Assembly: GCA_019321725.1 (NCBI GenBank) | Contig: CM033114.1 | Span: 16,782,278-16,846,277, forward strand | Direction of reading: 5' to 3' | Length of the DNA stretch: 64,000 nt | Origin: Paulownia fortunei | Taxonomy: Eukaryota; Streptophyta; Magnoliopsida; Lamiales; Paulowniaceae | Shown: in pieces, positions 23,575-36,118 of the stretch | Layout of the letters: each line of letters starts with the position of its first letter | Numbering within the stretch: the stretch's first letter is position 1 | Program-made: the position numbers and the translations under genes | The notes under the pieces: generated by a model | What the model saw: only the letters and a program-made list of their open reading frames with translations | Databases searched by the model: none | What the model was told of the DNA's origin: nothing

Positions 23575-26500
23575 CATGGTCAAAATCTTAATGTCTAGAC
23601 CTTAACTTGTTGAGCTTCCCGCAATTCAATTTCAATCATCCAAAATACTTATTTTGTCCATAGAATTTAATAAAAACCTTTGAATGTTAAGGCTCTGATC
23701 ACATGACTGTTGAAGAATGTTAACTCTTAAATCAATATTTGGCTATCGCATCCTACCAATAGTAATCCCAAAAATCATACCTTAAGGTCTTATACCACTA
23801 AAATTTCACATCCTGAATCCGAGAGCACAACAGCAACCAAAAGTTCTTGGAAACATCACAAAAGACGACAAGGCTAACCTAATAAATTTTTGTATAGTCC
23901 AAAACTTACATACTTAAATAGAGCATCTATACCACCAATCATTTTAACAATTACAAACCCGTATATCCCACGTAAGTAAACCTTCCAATTTATCAAATAT
24001 GCTACACATAAATCCTATTCTTTCTCTTTTCCATTTTTCAATTTTTTTTCTTTTTTTGTTCATGCTACATTTTCCTTAAGTTAGCAAATTCCCTTTTTTG
24101 TGCAACTTTTCTTTTGAAGGATCAAATTTTCTTTTTGTTGTGCGATTTCCATTAAGTGAGCAGATCTTTATATATTCTTGTTCGAAATAATAAATTCTCT
24201 CAAATACTAAATTAGTCCCTCTAACTTACTTATTTGTATAGTATGGCCCACATATATCTTTTTCTTTTTATAAAAAAAATTCCCACTTGCTAAATTTAAT
24301 TCTATAACAAATAATAAGGTTGGGTGTAGCAATTTATCCTAAAGTTTCACTCTCGAGGTCACATACACATACTTCCACACTCAAATATTGTGATTTGTTC
24401 ATTTCATTCGTTCTTTAATTTTATAAGTTGTACCTATAGGTAGATATCAACCTTTGAATCTTTAAGTACAAAATACTAAGAATCCTCAAAACATGTTACT
24501 TATTAACAAGATCTAAAAGGTATTACTTTGCAAATCCACTTCAAATCTTTGATTAACTCCCTTGATATTTTCAATAAACAAAACCTATTGGAAACTTTTT
24601 ATTTCATTACTTGTAAGGAACCTTAACTAAACACCAAACTAGATTAACATTGAACTTTTCATGCTCGGAAACTACAAATTCATTGATGCATAGCTAAATA
24701 TACAACTAATCCCATAAATGTGATAGAGAAAGTTTGGAAACTAGTATTATTACAAAAGTAAAAATTTTAATGCATAGACCTTAACATGTTGAGCTTCCCA
24801 CAAATTCAATTTCACCTAAATCTATTCTTTTGTCAATAGAATAATACCCCATACCTAGCTATAAAAACCATTGAGTCAGCATAAGTTAATGATTAATTAA
24901 TTGTTGATGTTAACTCTTAAATCAATAGTTGGCTCTAAGGTCCTACCAATGGTAATCCCAAATATCATAGGCTAAGCTCTTATGCCATTGAAATTTTCAT
25001 GCCCGAACCAAGACCATGACAATCGCTGCAAGCTCTTGGGAACATAATAAAAGCCGACAACGCTAATCAAATGATTTTCTGTATAGTCCAACACTTACAC
25101 ATTGGTGTTATATATCCCATCGTCCAAATATACCACGCAAATTATCAAATATCCTAGGGACACATCACATTCTTCCTCTTTTCCCTTATTTTTTCCTTTT
25201 TTTTTCTTGTTCGGGGTGTATTTTCTTAAGTGAGGAGATTCTTTTTTTTTTTTTGTTTTTGTGCAAAAGTGATTAGATTTCCTTTAGATTGTGTGATTTT
25301 CATTAAGTGAGCAAATTTCCTTATATATACTAGTTTAGATAAACAACAATCACAAATATTATATTAGTCCCTCTAATTAACTCATTCCCACAGTATAGCC
25401 CATATCTAATGACAATTTTTATAACACTCCCACTTGCTAAATTTAATTTAATACCAAATAACGAGGTTTGATGTTGCAATTTCTCTTCCTTAAAATAAGT
25501 TTCACCCTAAAAAAATTAGGGCATGCATGCATACTTTCAACATAAATATCGGATTTGTTTGTTTCATTCGTTCTTTAGTTTTACAAGTTGTATCTATAGT
25601 GGGTATCAACCATTAAAGCTTCAGTACAAAAAAATAAAGCTCAACAAAACAACATGTCACTTATTGCTAATAATATAAAAGATATCCCTTTGCAAATCCA
25701 CTTCAAAACTTTCATCCAAGCTTTGAATATTTTTAATAAACACAGCATTGGAAACTTTATATTTCATTACTTGTAAAGAATCTCAACCAAACTCCAATCC
25801 AGATTAATAGTGCACTTTTCATGCCTGGAAACTATAAATTTGGTGATGCATAACTAAATATACCAAAAATCCCATGTATGTTATCATGAACGTCTATAAA
25901 TCGATATTATTGCAAAAGTTAAAATCGTAATGTTAAGACCTTAACTTGTTGAGCTTCCTGCAGTTTAATTTCAATCACCCAAAATAATTATTTTACCAAT
26001 AAAATTTAATAAAAACTTTTGAGTGCTAGAGCTCTGACTGCACGCTTGTTGAAAAATGTTAACTCTTAAATCAACAGTTAGTTCTAATATCTTACCAATG
26101 TTAATCTCAAAAATCATAGCCAAAGCTCTTATACTACTAAAATTTTGATGCCCTGAATCCAAGTGCACAACAACCAAGCTCTCGGAAATATCACAAAAGC
26201 CGACAAGGCTAACCCAATAATTTTTTGTATAGTCCAAAACTTATACACTTATATAGATCATCTATACCACCAATTATTTTAACAATTAAAAACCTATATA
26301 TTCCATCATCCAAATAAACCTTTTAAATTATCAAAAATCCTATAGACAAATCCTATTCTTTTTCTTTTTTTCGTGTTGCATTTTCCTGAAGTTAGCAAAT
26401 TCCTTTTATTTTGCAACTTTGCCTTTAAAGGAGCAAATTTTCTTTTGGTTGTGTGATTTTCATTAAGTGAACAAAATTTCCTTATATATACTAGTTTAAA

Positions 26501-26800
26501 TAAATAAAAATCACAAATATTAAATTACCTTCTCTAACTAACTCATTCCCATAGTATACCCCACATCTATCTCCAATTTTTTGTTAAACTCCCACTTGTT
26601 AAATTTAATTTAATACCAAATAATGGGGCCGTACATTACATTATATCCCCATTAAAATAAGTTTCGCTCTCGAAATTTTAGGACACATACTCTTACTTTG
26701 ATACTCAAATATTGTGATTTGTTCATTTCATTCGTTCATTAGTTTTACAAGTTGTATCTATGGGTGGGTATCAACCTTTGAATCTTAAGTACAAAATGGG
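23575..26800 (-). repeat. Three diverged tandem units of about 1.16 kb, LTR-like on the minus strand
   Basis: Units start at about 23575, 24755 and 25918, each opening with a variant of ACCTTAACTTGTTGAGCTTCC. Each contains GTTAACTCTTAAATCAA and TGTATAGTCCAAAACTTA blocks, and ends near ATCAACCTTTGAATCTTAAG; the third is cut short at about 26800. Each contains, on the minus strand, a counterpart of the LTR-like start seen at 22850 (near 24335, 25472 and 26628). Divergence between units is considerable, so the array is old. The 88-codon frame at 26237-25971 falls inside the third unit and is not a gene. Confidence 0.7.
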
Positions 26801-28080
26801 TATCAACTACATTTATATCATTTCAATACATTCTCAATTTTTAAAATTCATGAACCTCAAATGACTTTCACATTTCCACAATCCAATACATCTATAAGCT
26901 TTTGACCCGAGTTATAAAATCTCATACACACCAAAATTCAACATGTTTCAATTTATATCACTAGAAAAAGTGAAGAATCACTTACTTCAAATATCAACGT
27001 GAACCATCCCAACTGATCTTATTTGTGGTAACAAAATCTAAAAGAATATACTAAACGATCAGCCTACTAACTCATTTACTTGAATCATTTATATTGCAAT
27101 CTTATAAGCCCCATAATATGAATTTCTAAGGCTCCACCTAATAGAATGCTCAAACAACCAAATGATCAAGTAATTTAAAAGTCTACCAACTACACCACCA
27201 TGGTTACTCTTTTAATCTATCCAATTTAAGTCATTCTTCTTTGATTTTTTTTTTTAACCAGATACCCCTTAAAATTTTACAAACTTAGCACCTGATAATA
27301 CCTTAACTGCCCTTGTACAACTACATAAGAAAGTGCAAATAACAAATGACATAGGTGTATAATCATCGTGTAAGTTTGGCACTGCATACGAATAGCATTT
27401 CCCCCATATAAACATGAAGATGAAAACATGTAACTGACCAATAGATTATTGTGTTAAGGAAAACCAATTCAACTAATTCAAACTGCTTCCACCGACCAAC
27501 TATTATAATGAGGGAAATCAATTCAATGGAAACACCAATGCCTATTCAGACAAATGCCGTAAATCAATTGTCCACTGTTTAGTTTTAATGGTTCAGTTGG
27601 ATTATCCTCTTTTATTTATTTTTTTTGTTAATCATCCCCTACCTAATGTTTGAAAATGATTTAACAATCAAATAAATGGAGTATAACAATGAATGCTTTA
27701 AGGGCAAAAGACAATAATACCAATTTCTGTAGGCTTTCTTTGTTAGCTATCTTCTCCTCTTTACAGAAACATTTACAGGTTACGACTACAAGCCAGTCTA
27801 GATATGTTTATTCTAGCTATGAATCCACCACAAATAATAAAAAAGTGTTCCCAATAACTTATTCTTCCCATAAAGACTAGAAACAGGTCAAGTTGGTTAT
27901 TGCACCAAAGGTTTGTTTTATGAGAATTTTATTGGTCTCCGCTCAAAATTAGAGATACAGAAAGTTAAGCAAACAAGAAAATGTTATGCATAATAATATA
28001 ATCTGTCACACGGTCAGGAACTAGGAAAAGATAATGTAGAAAAGAAGATAATTTGACAGCTAATCACATATTGGTATTAA
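26801..28080. other. Non-genic stretch
   Basis: More balanced composition than the surrounding AT-rich repeats, but no domain or splice structure was recognised. The 63-codon frame at 27689-27880 has no support. Confidence 0.4.
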
Positions 28081-28580
28081 TTGTGCTGGATGTTTGTCTA
28101 GAATTTTTGCTTGAAATATCCATTATATTGTTTTCAACTTTGATTTACTCCTTGGTGAATCTTCAACAGGTGGAATCAACCTCAAAAGAATTTGGGCATA
28201 TTTCACCAAAGTGAATGGCATATCACAAAGCTTATGTTCTCTAACAGAGAAACATCAGCCCAAGGCAACTCTACTAGGATTACCGCACAGATACCTTTCG
28301 GTAACTTTCCTGGGGAAAAAAAAGAAAAAGAACCAATGTCTTCGGCCCTTGGTATTGCAGAGCTGCTGGAGAGAGTCCTCTACTCCATACACTCAAGAAG
28401 CATTCTTTACTGGGGCTGTCGTTAAATTTAGAAGCAAACTCTGTTGACTGTTGGAATGTGACACTTCTTTCCTGAAGAGAAGATGTGAAACGTGTTAAAA
28501 GAGAAGCCGAAAGTGTCATTGAGGTAAGTAGATTGTACCTGCGGGTAAGGGTGACATTGATTCGGATTGAAGTGCGGAAG
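28081..28580 (+). pseudogene. Left inverted gene-like arm (exon fragment with splice signals)
   Basis: Matches the reverse complement of 36119-36586 at roughly 85-90% by eye. Shared text includes GAAACATCAGCCCAAGGCAA and CTTGAAATATCCATTATATT. An acceptor-like TTCAACAG at about 28163-28170 and a donor-like GAG|GTAAGTAG at about 28522 flank about 350 bases, in which one frame reads TEKHQPKAT and another REAESV, both also present in the other arm. This suggests an exon of a host gene, but stops interrupt it and the product is not recognised. The overlapping open frames at 28192-28751 on both strands are shadows of this fragment. It could be a 3' untranslated exon, because the right arm lies 1.3 kb downstream of the PPR pseudogene. 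Confidence 0.5.
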
Positions 28581-28659
28581 AAAGCTGGAGGGGACGACCT
28601 GCTCGCCATTGCATCAGTTGTGAAGATGACCTTATTTCGGTTTGAAAATGTAACTACCA

Positions 28660-30047
28660 CCGTCACTTTCACAAATCATATTTTATATTACATTTCAAAA
28701 ATTTTAATTTTAATATTATATTATAATTTCAATCTATTATGCTCATTGTAGTTTTTTTATTTCTTACTTATATGGAGGTATATTGTTAGAAAGTTTTAAA
28801 TCAATGTTAATAATAGATAAAACTTAATAATTAAATGAAGCAAAATAAAAAACAATAAAGGATAATTTAAAGTAAATAGAATTAAAAATGTGTACATTTT
28901 TTTGTAAGAAAAAATAGAAGAAAAATTAAAAGGATTTTATTTTATATGTATTTAACATTTATGGCAAAAGTCATACCACTTTAAAACTGACACATTTAAA
29001 AATTGTGAAAATTTAGGCATATTTATGACAAAATTCAGGTAACAAAATAACTTAACTGAACAAAATAAATATATAATATAAAAGATTGAAACAAGAATTA
29101 AAATTGAATAAAATCTATCTATATATATATATATATACACGTATATATATAAGCCACTATATTAAGAAAAAAAGTGAACTTCATATAACATGTATCAATT
29201 TGACATTACTCGAGTATTCCTTAAATCATTTGTTAATTTAAACCTCAGGAGATGTGGATTCAAGTAGCTCTAATTTCAAATTTTCTGATAAAAATATTTA
29301 TGTGGTTACTAATAGAATGAAAAAAATGAAAAAGTAATATTTTTTTATAAATCTTCTATATTGCTATTTTTGTTTTTGGTTCTTTGTAGGAAGGAATGAG
29401 AGAGAAAATGAAGTCAGCAAGAGGAGCATGTAAGCAAATTGATAAGAATAACCTTTATTTATTTTTTGAATTAATTACTAATTATGAATAATATCATGAT
29501 ATTGTACTTGAATTTGATAAAATGATAATTTAGTTTACTTGAAAGTTTTTTATTAAAATGTGACATTCTATGATTTACTTTTTAGCATTTTCTCAAGATT
29601 AAATTTGAATGTTACATTAACAAAAAATATTGAATATTGTTACAAATAGTTGAAAAAAAATATTTATAACTTTTTAGCGCGTGAAATTACTCAATTTGAT
29701 TATGTATAATGCATTTAATGCAAAAAAAAAATCATAAAACCAAGTAGAAAAAAGCTTCACCAACCATCAAAATCAAACAAAAGGATGACTACTATGATCA
29801 TAATTTACATAAGAACTCATTTAATTATATTATATATTTTTAAATTATCATTTGATTTAGTTCTTTAAATATTTTTGTTTAAATTATTCATATCGATCTA
29901 TACTTACTGAAAATATAATATTTTAAAATATTTTTATTTTTAATTAATTAAGTATTTAATTAATACTTCTTTATTTATAAAAATACCTTCTAACATTTTA
30001 GTTATTAAATAGTATAATTATTTTACAATGTAGGTGCTTCTTACTAG
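28660..30047 (+). mobile_element. AT-rich repeat family copy C, possible non-autonomous Helitron
   Basis: Shares GGAGGTATATTGTTAGAAA (28776) and TTTGATTATGTATAATGCAT (29695) with copy B. Its right end, TTACAATGTAGGTGCTTCTTACTAG at 30023-30047 given here only by position and key bases, aligns with the Helitron end at 35721-35747 and closes with CTAG followed by T, as Helitron 3' ends do. The stem is eroded. The 5' end is not located and no protein is encoded. An AT dinucleotide run lies at about 29117-29150. Confidence 0.4.
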
Positions 30048-30279
30048 TCTATATTATTATAAAAGTGTGAATATTTCTTTCAATTTTTTATTCGACTAAA
30101 ATACCATTTTAATATTATTAGTTTTAATGATAGTTATGTAGTTTAATAATTACATAATTGTGGAACAAATAATGCTTAGTTTTTTAATTAGTCAATGAGA
30201 TTATAAAATAATTACAATAAGAGAACATCAAGAGTTCAAGTCAAACTCCACTTTCATTTGTTTAATATTTCAAAAACAT

Positions 30280-33130
30280 GTGTGGAAATTATATATATAA
30301 ATAATTTACTTTTTGTTTTCTCTTTTGTCAATTTATGTGTTTATCTTTCGATTCAATTATTTTGTTAAATGAATTTTAAAAAAAAAAAAAATAGTTCAAA
30401 TTAAAATATCAAAATTTAATTGTATTTAGAATTAATTAATAAATATAAACTAAGATATAAAAATTATTTATAAAATTTGTATAAAATTTATAAATTTGTA
30501 AAAATTAAAATTTGACATTGTGGCATGGTTCGATAAACCAAAATAAAACACCAAAATTAAATTGAATATTATTTTTTTATGAAAATAACAATCAAATATT
30601 AAATTTAAATTTTTTGTTCGACTTTGATAAATACCAAATTTTCAGTTTTGATTTAATTCTATTGGTTTATCAAATTGTTTTCACCCCTATAAAAAAATTA
30701 TATTGAATTAGAATAGAAAAAGATATAATACACTATATAAAAATTATTTTATTATAAAATATGTCTATTTGAATAAACTAAACATACCTTACAGTATCCA
30801 GTCTAATCAAATTCATTAAAATTAATATGGAAATAACATTTATTTTTTTATATCAATTGCAAGGCACATTTCATTATTGCATTTATAATTTTGGTTATTC
30901 CAATTCTTGAAAAATAAATAAAGCAAAACTTATATATTAAAATGTATTCATGACTAAAATTTGATCTTTTTCGAATCATAAAATTAAATTTATAAAACCT
31001 CCTGAACTATGAGGCTAAAAGTATATTTTCATGTGTTTGAAAGATACGAAAATAATTATATTAGTTAATGAGATATTTGATTCCTTTGACATATATTTTC
31101 TTAAGCCACCCAAATCTGAATTTTATATTATATTTATCAATTTGCTAATTTCTTCTAAAAACTTGTGAAAAAATTATATTTATAAGAAATTCACCTTTTG
31201 TTTTATCTCTTGACAATTTTCAATTTTATGATTTTGTTAAAAAATAATTTTGCTAAAAAATAAAAAATAAATAAATAGCAAAAGATAATTGTATTTTGAA
31301 TGTATTATTTTTAGTTTGGTAAGTTAAAATTAAGAAAAAAGTATAAGATTAATTAATAAATATAAAATAAGATATAACAACTATTATAAAATTTATAAAA
31401 ATTAAAATTCAATATTTTATACGATTTGATGAATTAAAATCAAAAATCAAAAATCAAACCGAATATCAATTTTGTATGAAAAAATACCTCACTATATATA
31501 GTTTAATTAAATTTATTAAAATTAATGTAAAAATAACATCTATTTTTTTATATCAATTCAAAAGCATAATCCACTGTCATATTCATAATTTTTGTTATTC
31601 TACTTTCTGAAGAAAAAAAAAGAATACAACAAAACTTAAAGTGTATACATGACTAAAATTTATTTTTTCTGAACTATGATACTATACGAAAATAATTACA
31701 TTAATTGATGGAGTATTTGATTCCTTTAATTTTATTTTTTCAAGCCACCCACATCTAAATTTTATATCATATTTACCAAATATGAGACCATATTCCAAAA
31801 ACGATGTTAACCCTTATATTTTACATATTTTATGTACAAAATTCAAAATCTATTTTAATCATTTGACTTATCTTTTGTCGTCACAATCATAGTAGCCCGA
31901 TTGCAATTACATCTGATATTTGAGTTAGTAAATTTTTTTGACTTTTGAAATTTATATTAAATCACTACTGGAATCACTTCATAAAAAATAGATCTTTTTG
32001 GTTGATCATTTAATCTAATAAATTTTATTTATACTATTTTATTGTCATTTCGAACATTATAGTTTTTATTGGTTTTCTCTTCCTACTTTTCTTCCAAACA
32101 TTATTTTTCTTTTTCGGATATGAAAACATGTTTGTTACTTGTATTTTTTGGGAATTGTATTTTTTTCCAGAATACAAAATTATTTATTACCATAGTTAGA
32201 TGATATTATATCCTATATTGTCATTAATTACAACACAATAACATTTACTATATATTTATAATTAAAAATGTCTCTCATTAACCATAATAAAATAATATTG
32301 ACAATATATCTACCATTGATATAATATCTTTCAAAATACATCATATCATTTGTCCCAACAAAATATACACATTTTTTCTTCTATACGCGTTCTACAAACT
32401 TACTTTTCAAAATATATTCTTCGATAATACTCTCCTCAAAATAAATGAAAATAAAACCAAGCAAAGCTTAAAATTTTTCAGGTGAATAAAATATGACAAA
32501 AATAAGTTATATAAACATTCATTCTATATCACCACATTTCAACATAAATATTTTAAAATATATATTACATTAAATAAAAAATAATTTTGTACTACATTTA
32601 CTTGTGTATTTTTTTATCTTTTTATATATTATTCTACTGAACCAATTATAAAATTAATAAAATTGGAACATTTTTAAAAGTACATGTAACGGCTAAAATG
32701 AAATTAACAATAAATTTTTTTAAAGTAATCTAATAAAGATAAAATCTTATTATGTTTATATATTATTATAGTATTACAAAGTTATATATAGCATATTTTG
32801 ATATCAATTTCTTCTTTATTTTCATTTTTTAACAAAATCTAATTGTATTTTAAAATTATTATTTTTAGTTTGGTAAGTTAAAAGTAAGAAAAAAAATAGT
32901 AAAAAACTAATTAATATATAAAATTAGATAAAAAATTATTTATAAAATTTGTAAAAATTAAATCCGATATTTAGTACAGTTCGATAAATTAGAATAAAAA
33001 ATTAAAATCAAATTGAATATTGAATTTTTATAAAAAATTAAATATCAAATTAAAATTTTTTTATCGACATAGTACATACCGAATTTTCAGTTTTGAATTA
33101 CCAACTTTTTTTAATCTCTAAAAAATAAGT
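30280..33130. repeat. Three diverged direct repeats inside the Helitron
   Basis: Blocks at about 30290-30900, 31190-31800 and 32800-33130 share AATTAATAAATATAAA-type sequence, TTTAGTTTGGTAAGTTAAAA (31310 and 32864), and GATAAATTAGAATAAAA- or GATGAATTAAAATCAAAA-type sequence before GAATAT. No coding signal. Two of the three tracts where the two long copies differ fall within the second and third blocks. Confidence 0.6.
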
Positions 33131-33639
33131 GTCGCCTATAAATAATGAGTTGAAAGAGAGTTCATTGTTTTGTTTCATTGTCAACTGCAAAAAAAAATTA
33201 TAATACCTTAATTTATATTCTTTTAAAATACTTAATTTTTTCTTTTTAAAAATTAAAAGTATTATCATTTATATACACTAACTGCATGATTTTGAAGTTA
33301 TTGATATTCATAAATATGTCAATCTTAAAAAATAAAACATAATCAACCATCAAATAAAATTTTAAGTTTGCTTATTGGAGTGGTGATATTGTTAGTTCTA
33401 CGTGCACTTTTACTGTCAAATATTTAGTTGAGTTGTTTAAAATTTATCATAGAGTCAATAAAGGTGTACACAACAAATGTGAGGGTTATTGGAATATATA
33501 GCAATGTCTAAAACTTTCAGAAGAAAATTAGAAATCTCAGTTGAATACAAGTTGTCGAAATTTTGAAAAATCTGATTTTTTTTTTAAGAACATAGAAAAA
33601 AAACATTAGTTTATATGATCTTCCAAACATTCCTATTGA

Positions 33640-34920
33640 TATAGATAATATGGACAATAATTTTTCAAGAGAGATGTAAAATAAAATGTCAAAAGAAATA
33701 CCTCTAGAAAATTATAAAGCACAACTAAAATTGAATCATCAACAACATAAAGTTTTTCTAATAATATTATATTGCATACAAATGGGCAAAAGGTTTTTTT
33801 ATTGATGGACAATGTGTAATACGAAAAAAAAAATTATACCATACATTGTTAGTTCATTACTTTGCTTAGACATAATTCACTGTTTGATTCAATTGTATTT
33901 ATTGGTATTTTAAAGTCAGAATGTATTGTTTTACCCCTAACATTATTGCGAAAACAACTCCAAACAGGTTAAAGAGCTATTACATAAACCATAATTATTT
34001 TTATAGGATGAAATGACAAAATAATAACTATAAAAAATGTTAATAAATTATTGAAAGATGTAATGAAAATTGATGAGGATTTTGGTAGAAAAGTAGTAGT
34101 GTTTTGTGAAGATTTTCGACAAGTATTACTAATTGTTTATAAAACAACAATCTATCAAACTATTTTTACAAGTTTAATGAAATAATATTTGTTGCCCAAA
34201 ATGAAAAAAAAAATACTTTATCAATGAACATGAGTTGAGAAATGATACAAACTTCAGTGAGTTTTTACTTAAAGTTGAAAAAGGTGAGAAACCAAATAAT
34301 ACTAAAAGAAACATCAAGATTCCAGAATATATGATTATTGAGTATGACAATGAAAAAAACTCAATATTATGACTTATTAGGGCCATTTTTCCTAACTTAA
34401 ATAAGAATGTGCATTCAACTCATTACATAACAAGTCAAGTATCAAAAAGTAAGAACATTTAACAGTTTTGATGAAGTTATTGATAACATAAATTACTATT
34501 ATGAAAAGAATATTTTGAACCCTTTAATCCAAATCACTTGCTTTGTCCATAAATTGGTGCTGGAAAAAAATTGTCCAATAAGTTTTTGGAGGAATCTAAA
34601 CCCATAAAATAGATTAAACAATGGTATAAGAATGGTATGCAGAACCTTAAGAATAAAGTAATTGATGGAGATATTGTGTTTGAGCAACATATTGGAAAGT
34701 TTGTCTTTATACCTAAAATGCTATTTTTGTCAACTGAAAATGAAGATTATCTATTTCAATTTAGACGTGAATAATTCTATATGAAATTTTGCTTTATAAT
34801 GACAATAAAAAAAACTAAAGGATAAACAATTTCAAATGTTGGTGTCTATTTGTCTAATTCAGTGTCTTCTCAATGCCAATTATATATTGTTCTCTCTAGA
34901 GGAACTTGAATATCTATAAC
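33640..34920 (+). pseudogene. Helitron PIF1-like helicase relic
   Basis: PIF1-type helicases unwind DNA during Helitron rolling-circle transposition. Ordered pieces of that domain are readable across frames. KRFFIDG followed by KKLYHTLL (about 33787-33855) is the Walker A region with the GKT loop lost. FGRKVVVFCEDFRQVLLIV (about 34080-34136) is the Walker B-downstream FGGKVVVFGGDFRQVLP block with changes. RNDTNFSEFLLKVEKGEKPN is at about 34240-34300, IFPNLNKN at about 34385, and NGIRMVCRTL at about 34625. TISNVGVYLSNS and QLYIVLSRG (about 34825-34915) are the C-terminal motifs. Stops and frameshifts occur throughout, so no active protein is possible. The frames at 34174-34386 and 34499-34690 (minus) are shadows. 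Confidence 0.82.
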
Positions 34921-35720
34921 CAATAGTTAATTAAATAACACACCTCAAATGTAAGAAAAATACGTTGAATAAAAATATTGTGTATAGACAAATTTTGAAT
35001 GTAAGTACATATATTTTTTCCTTAATTAATACATTATATATTACTAGTAGTAACTAATATTTTATTTTTATTAGGAAAAAATAAAATTGAAAAATGATTT
35101 ATTGTAGCACAAAATTATGATACGAAACAATCATGCAATGTGAAGAAAATTGTAACATACAAATAATTAAAGAAAAAGTAATTTGATTTCTTATAATGAT
35201 CATATTCAATTAAAATAATTTAATAATATTATGTATATATCGTATGTACACCGAATAATATGTAAAAACTGACACATAATTTCATAGATACTTAAATATT
35301 GAATATGTATTTTACTTAATTTTTAATCATGGATCCTAATCATTTCAATTAGTTCCACATGTATTCATCATTAAGAAGAAATATAACTAAACTATAATTT
35401 TATTTATGTTCGTAAAATGGATATTTTTTAATATTAATTATCTATCTTGCTTAACATTTATATTTTTTCAATTTGTCAAATTTCTTCAATTTCTATAGAA
35501 CAAATATCAGCTACAGAGTATAAATTGGAAGAGAGTCTCTTGTTTTGTTGTAATATCATATCGATCAATAATTAGTTTATAAAATATTTTGAAATATCTT
35601 ATTTTTTATTGATTATATTTTATTTAATATTTTATAATTTATGAAATATCTTATAATATCTTAATTCTACTCAAATAAGTTATTAAATAATACAATTAAT
35701 TTATTAGAATCATATAAATC

Positions 35721-35747
35721 ACGTGCAACGTACGTATTACTTACTAA
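35721..35747 (+). other. Helitron 3' terminus (hairpin plus CTAA)
   Basis: ACGTGCAACGTACGT forms a short stem with one changed pair, followed 9 bases later by CTAA and a T. The spacing fits Helitron 3' ends, where the hairpin signals termination of strand transfer. Confidence 0.6.
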
Positions 35748-36118
35748 TATAAAGAAAATATATGTATTTCTTTTTTAATCTTTAACTTCAAAAGGACTAG
35801 AGGAATCAATCTTGTGTAGTTTTCATTCATGAATGGGTGTAAATGCTCATGGTATTCCATTTATATATCTGTATCTAAACATTACCATCAACACCCAAGA
35901 ACTTGGATTTTGGTTCCTCAAAAATGATGGTATATATGTGTGTGCAATATTTAAGCAGAAGTACTTCCAAATGAAAATCCTTTTAACATGAAAACTACTG
36001 CAGATCATAGGTCATGTTTTTCTCAAGGAAATAGATTCCTTAACAGTAAAGTAAATGAATAACTTTCAGCTTGATAAGATCATAGTTCTGTCTTCTCATC
36101 CAAAAAGATCATTTTTAA
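35748..36118. other. Spacer between Helitron end and right inverted arm
   Basis: No feature recognised. The frame at 36055-36237 runs into the arm and is not supported. Confidence 0.4.

Larger units (their letters stand above)
30048..35747 (+). mobile_element. Helitron-like element with decayed helicase
   Basis: Starts TCTATATTATTATAAAAGTG, typical of plant Helitron 5' ends (TC start, no inverted repeat). It ends with a short hairpin (CGTGC/GTACG around AAC, 35722-35734) and then CTAA followed by T, matching the CTRR terminal rule. No target duplication is expected for Helitrons. The interior holds three AT-rich direct repeats (about 30280-33130) and a PIF1-type helicase relic (33640-34920). 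The Rep endonuclease half was not recognised. The 5' end abuts the CTAG end of the preceding element, a head-to-tail arrangement known for Helitrons. The 3' end is more secure than the 5' end. Confidence 0.6.

Noticed and set aside
25971..26237. 88-codon minus-strand frame (copy at 48790-49056)
   Set aside because: Lies inside the third LTR-like tandem unit. The frame is broken in the other two units.
23575..26800. CRISPR-like or satellite array
   Set aside because: The units are kilobase-sized, diverged and contain LTR-like starts. There is no short-repeat/spacer pattern, and the DNA is from a plant.
28192..28751. Open frames of 77-130 codons on both strands (and copies at 51011-51570)
   Set aside because: They overlap one another within the inverted gene-like arm. 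Stops and frame changes differ between arms, so none is a conserved product.
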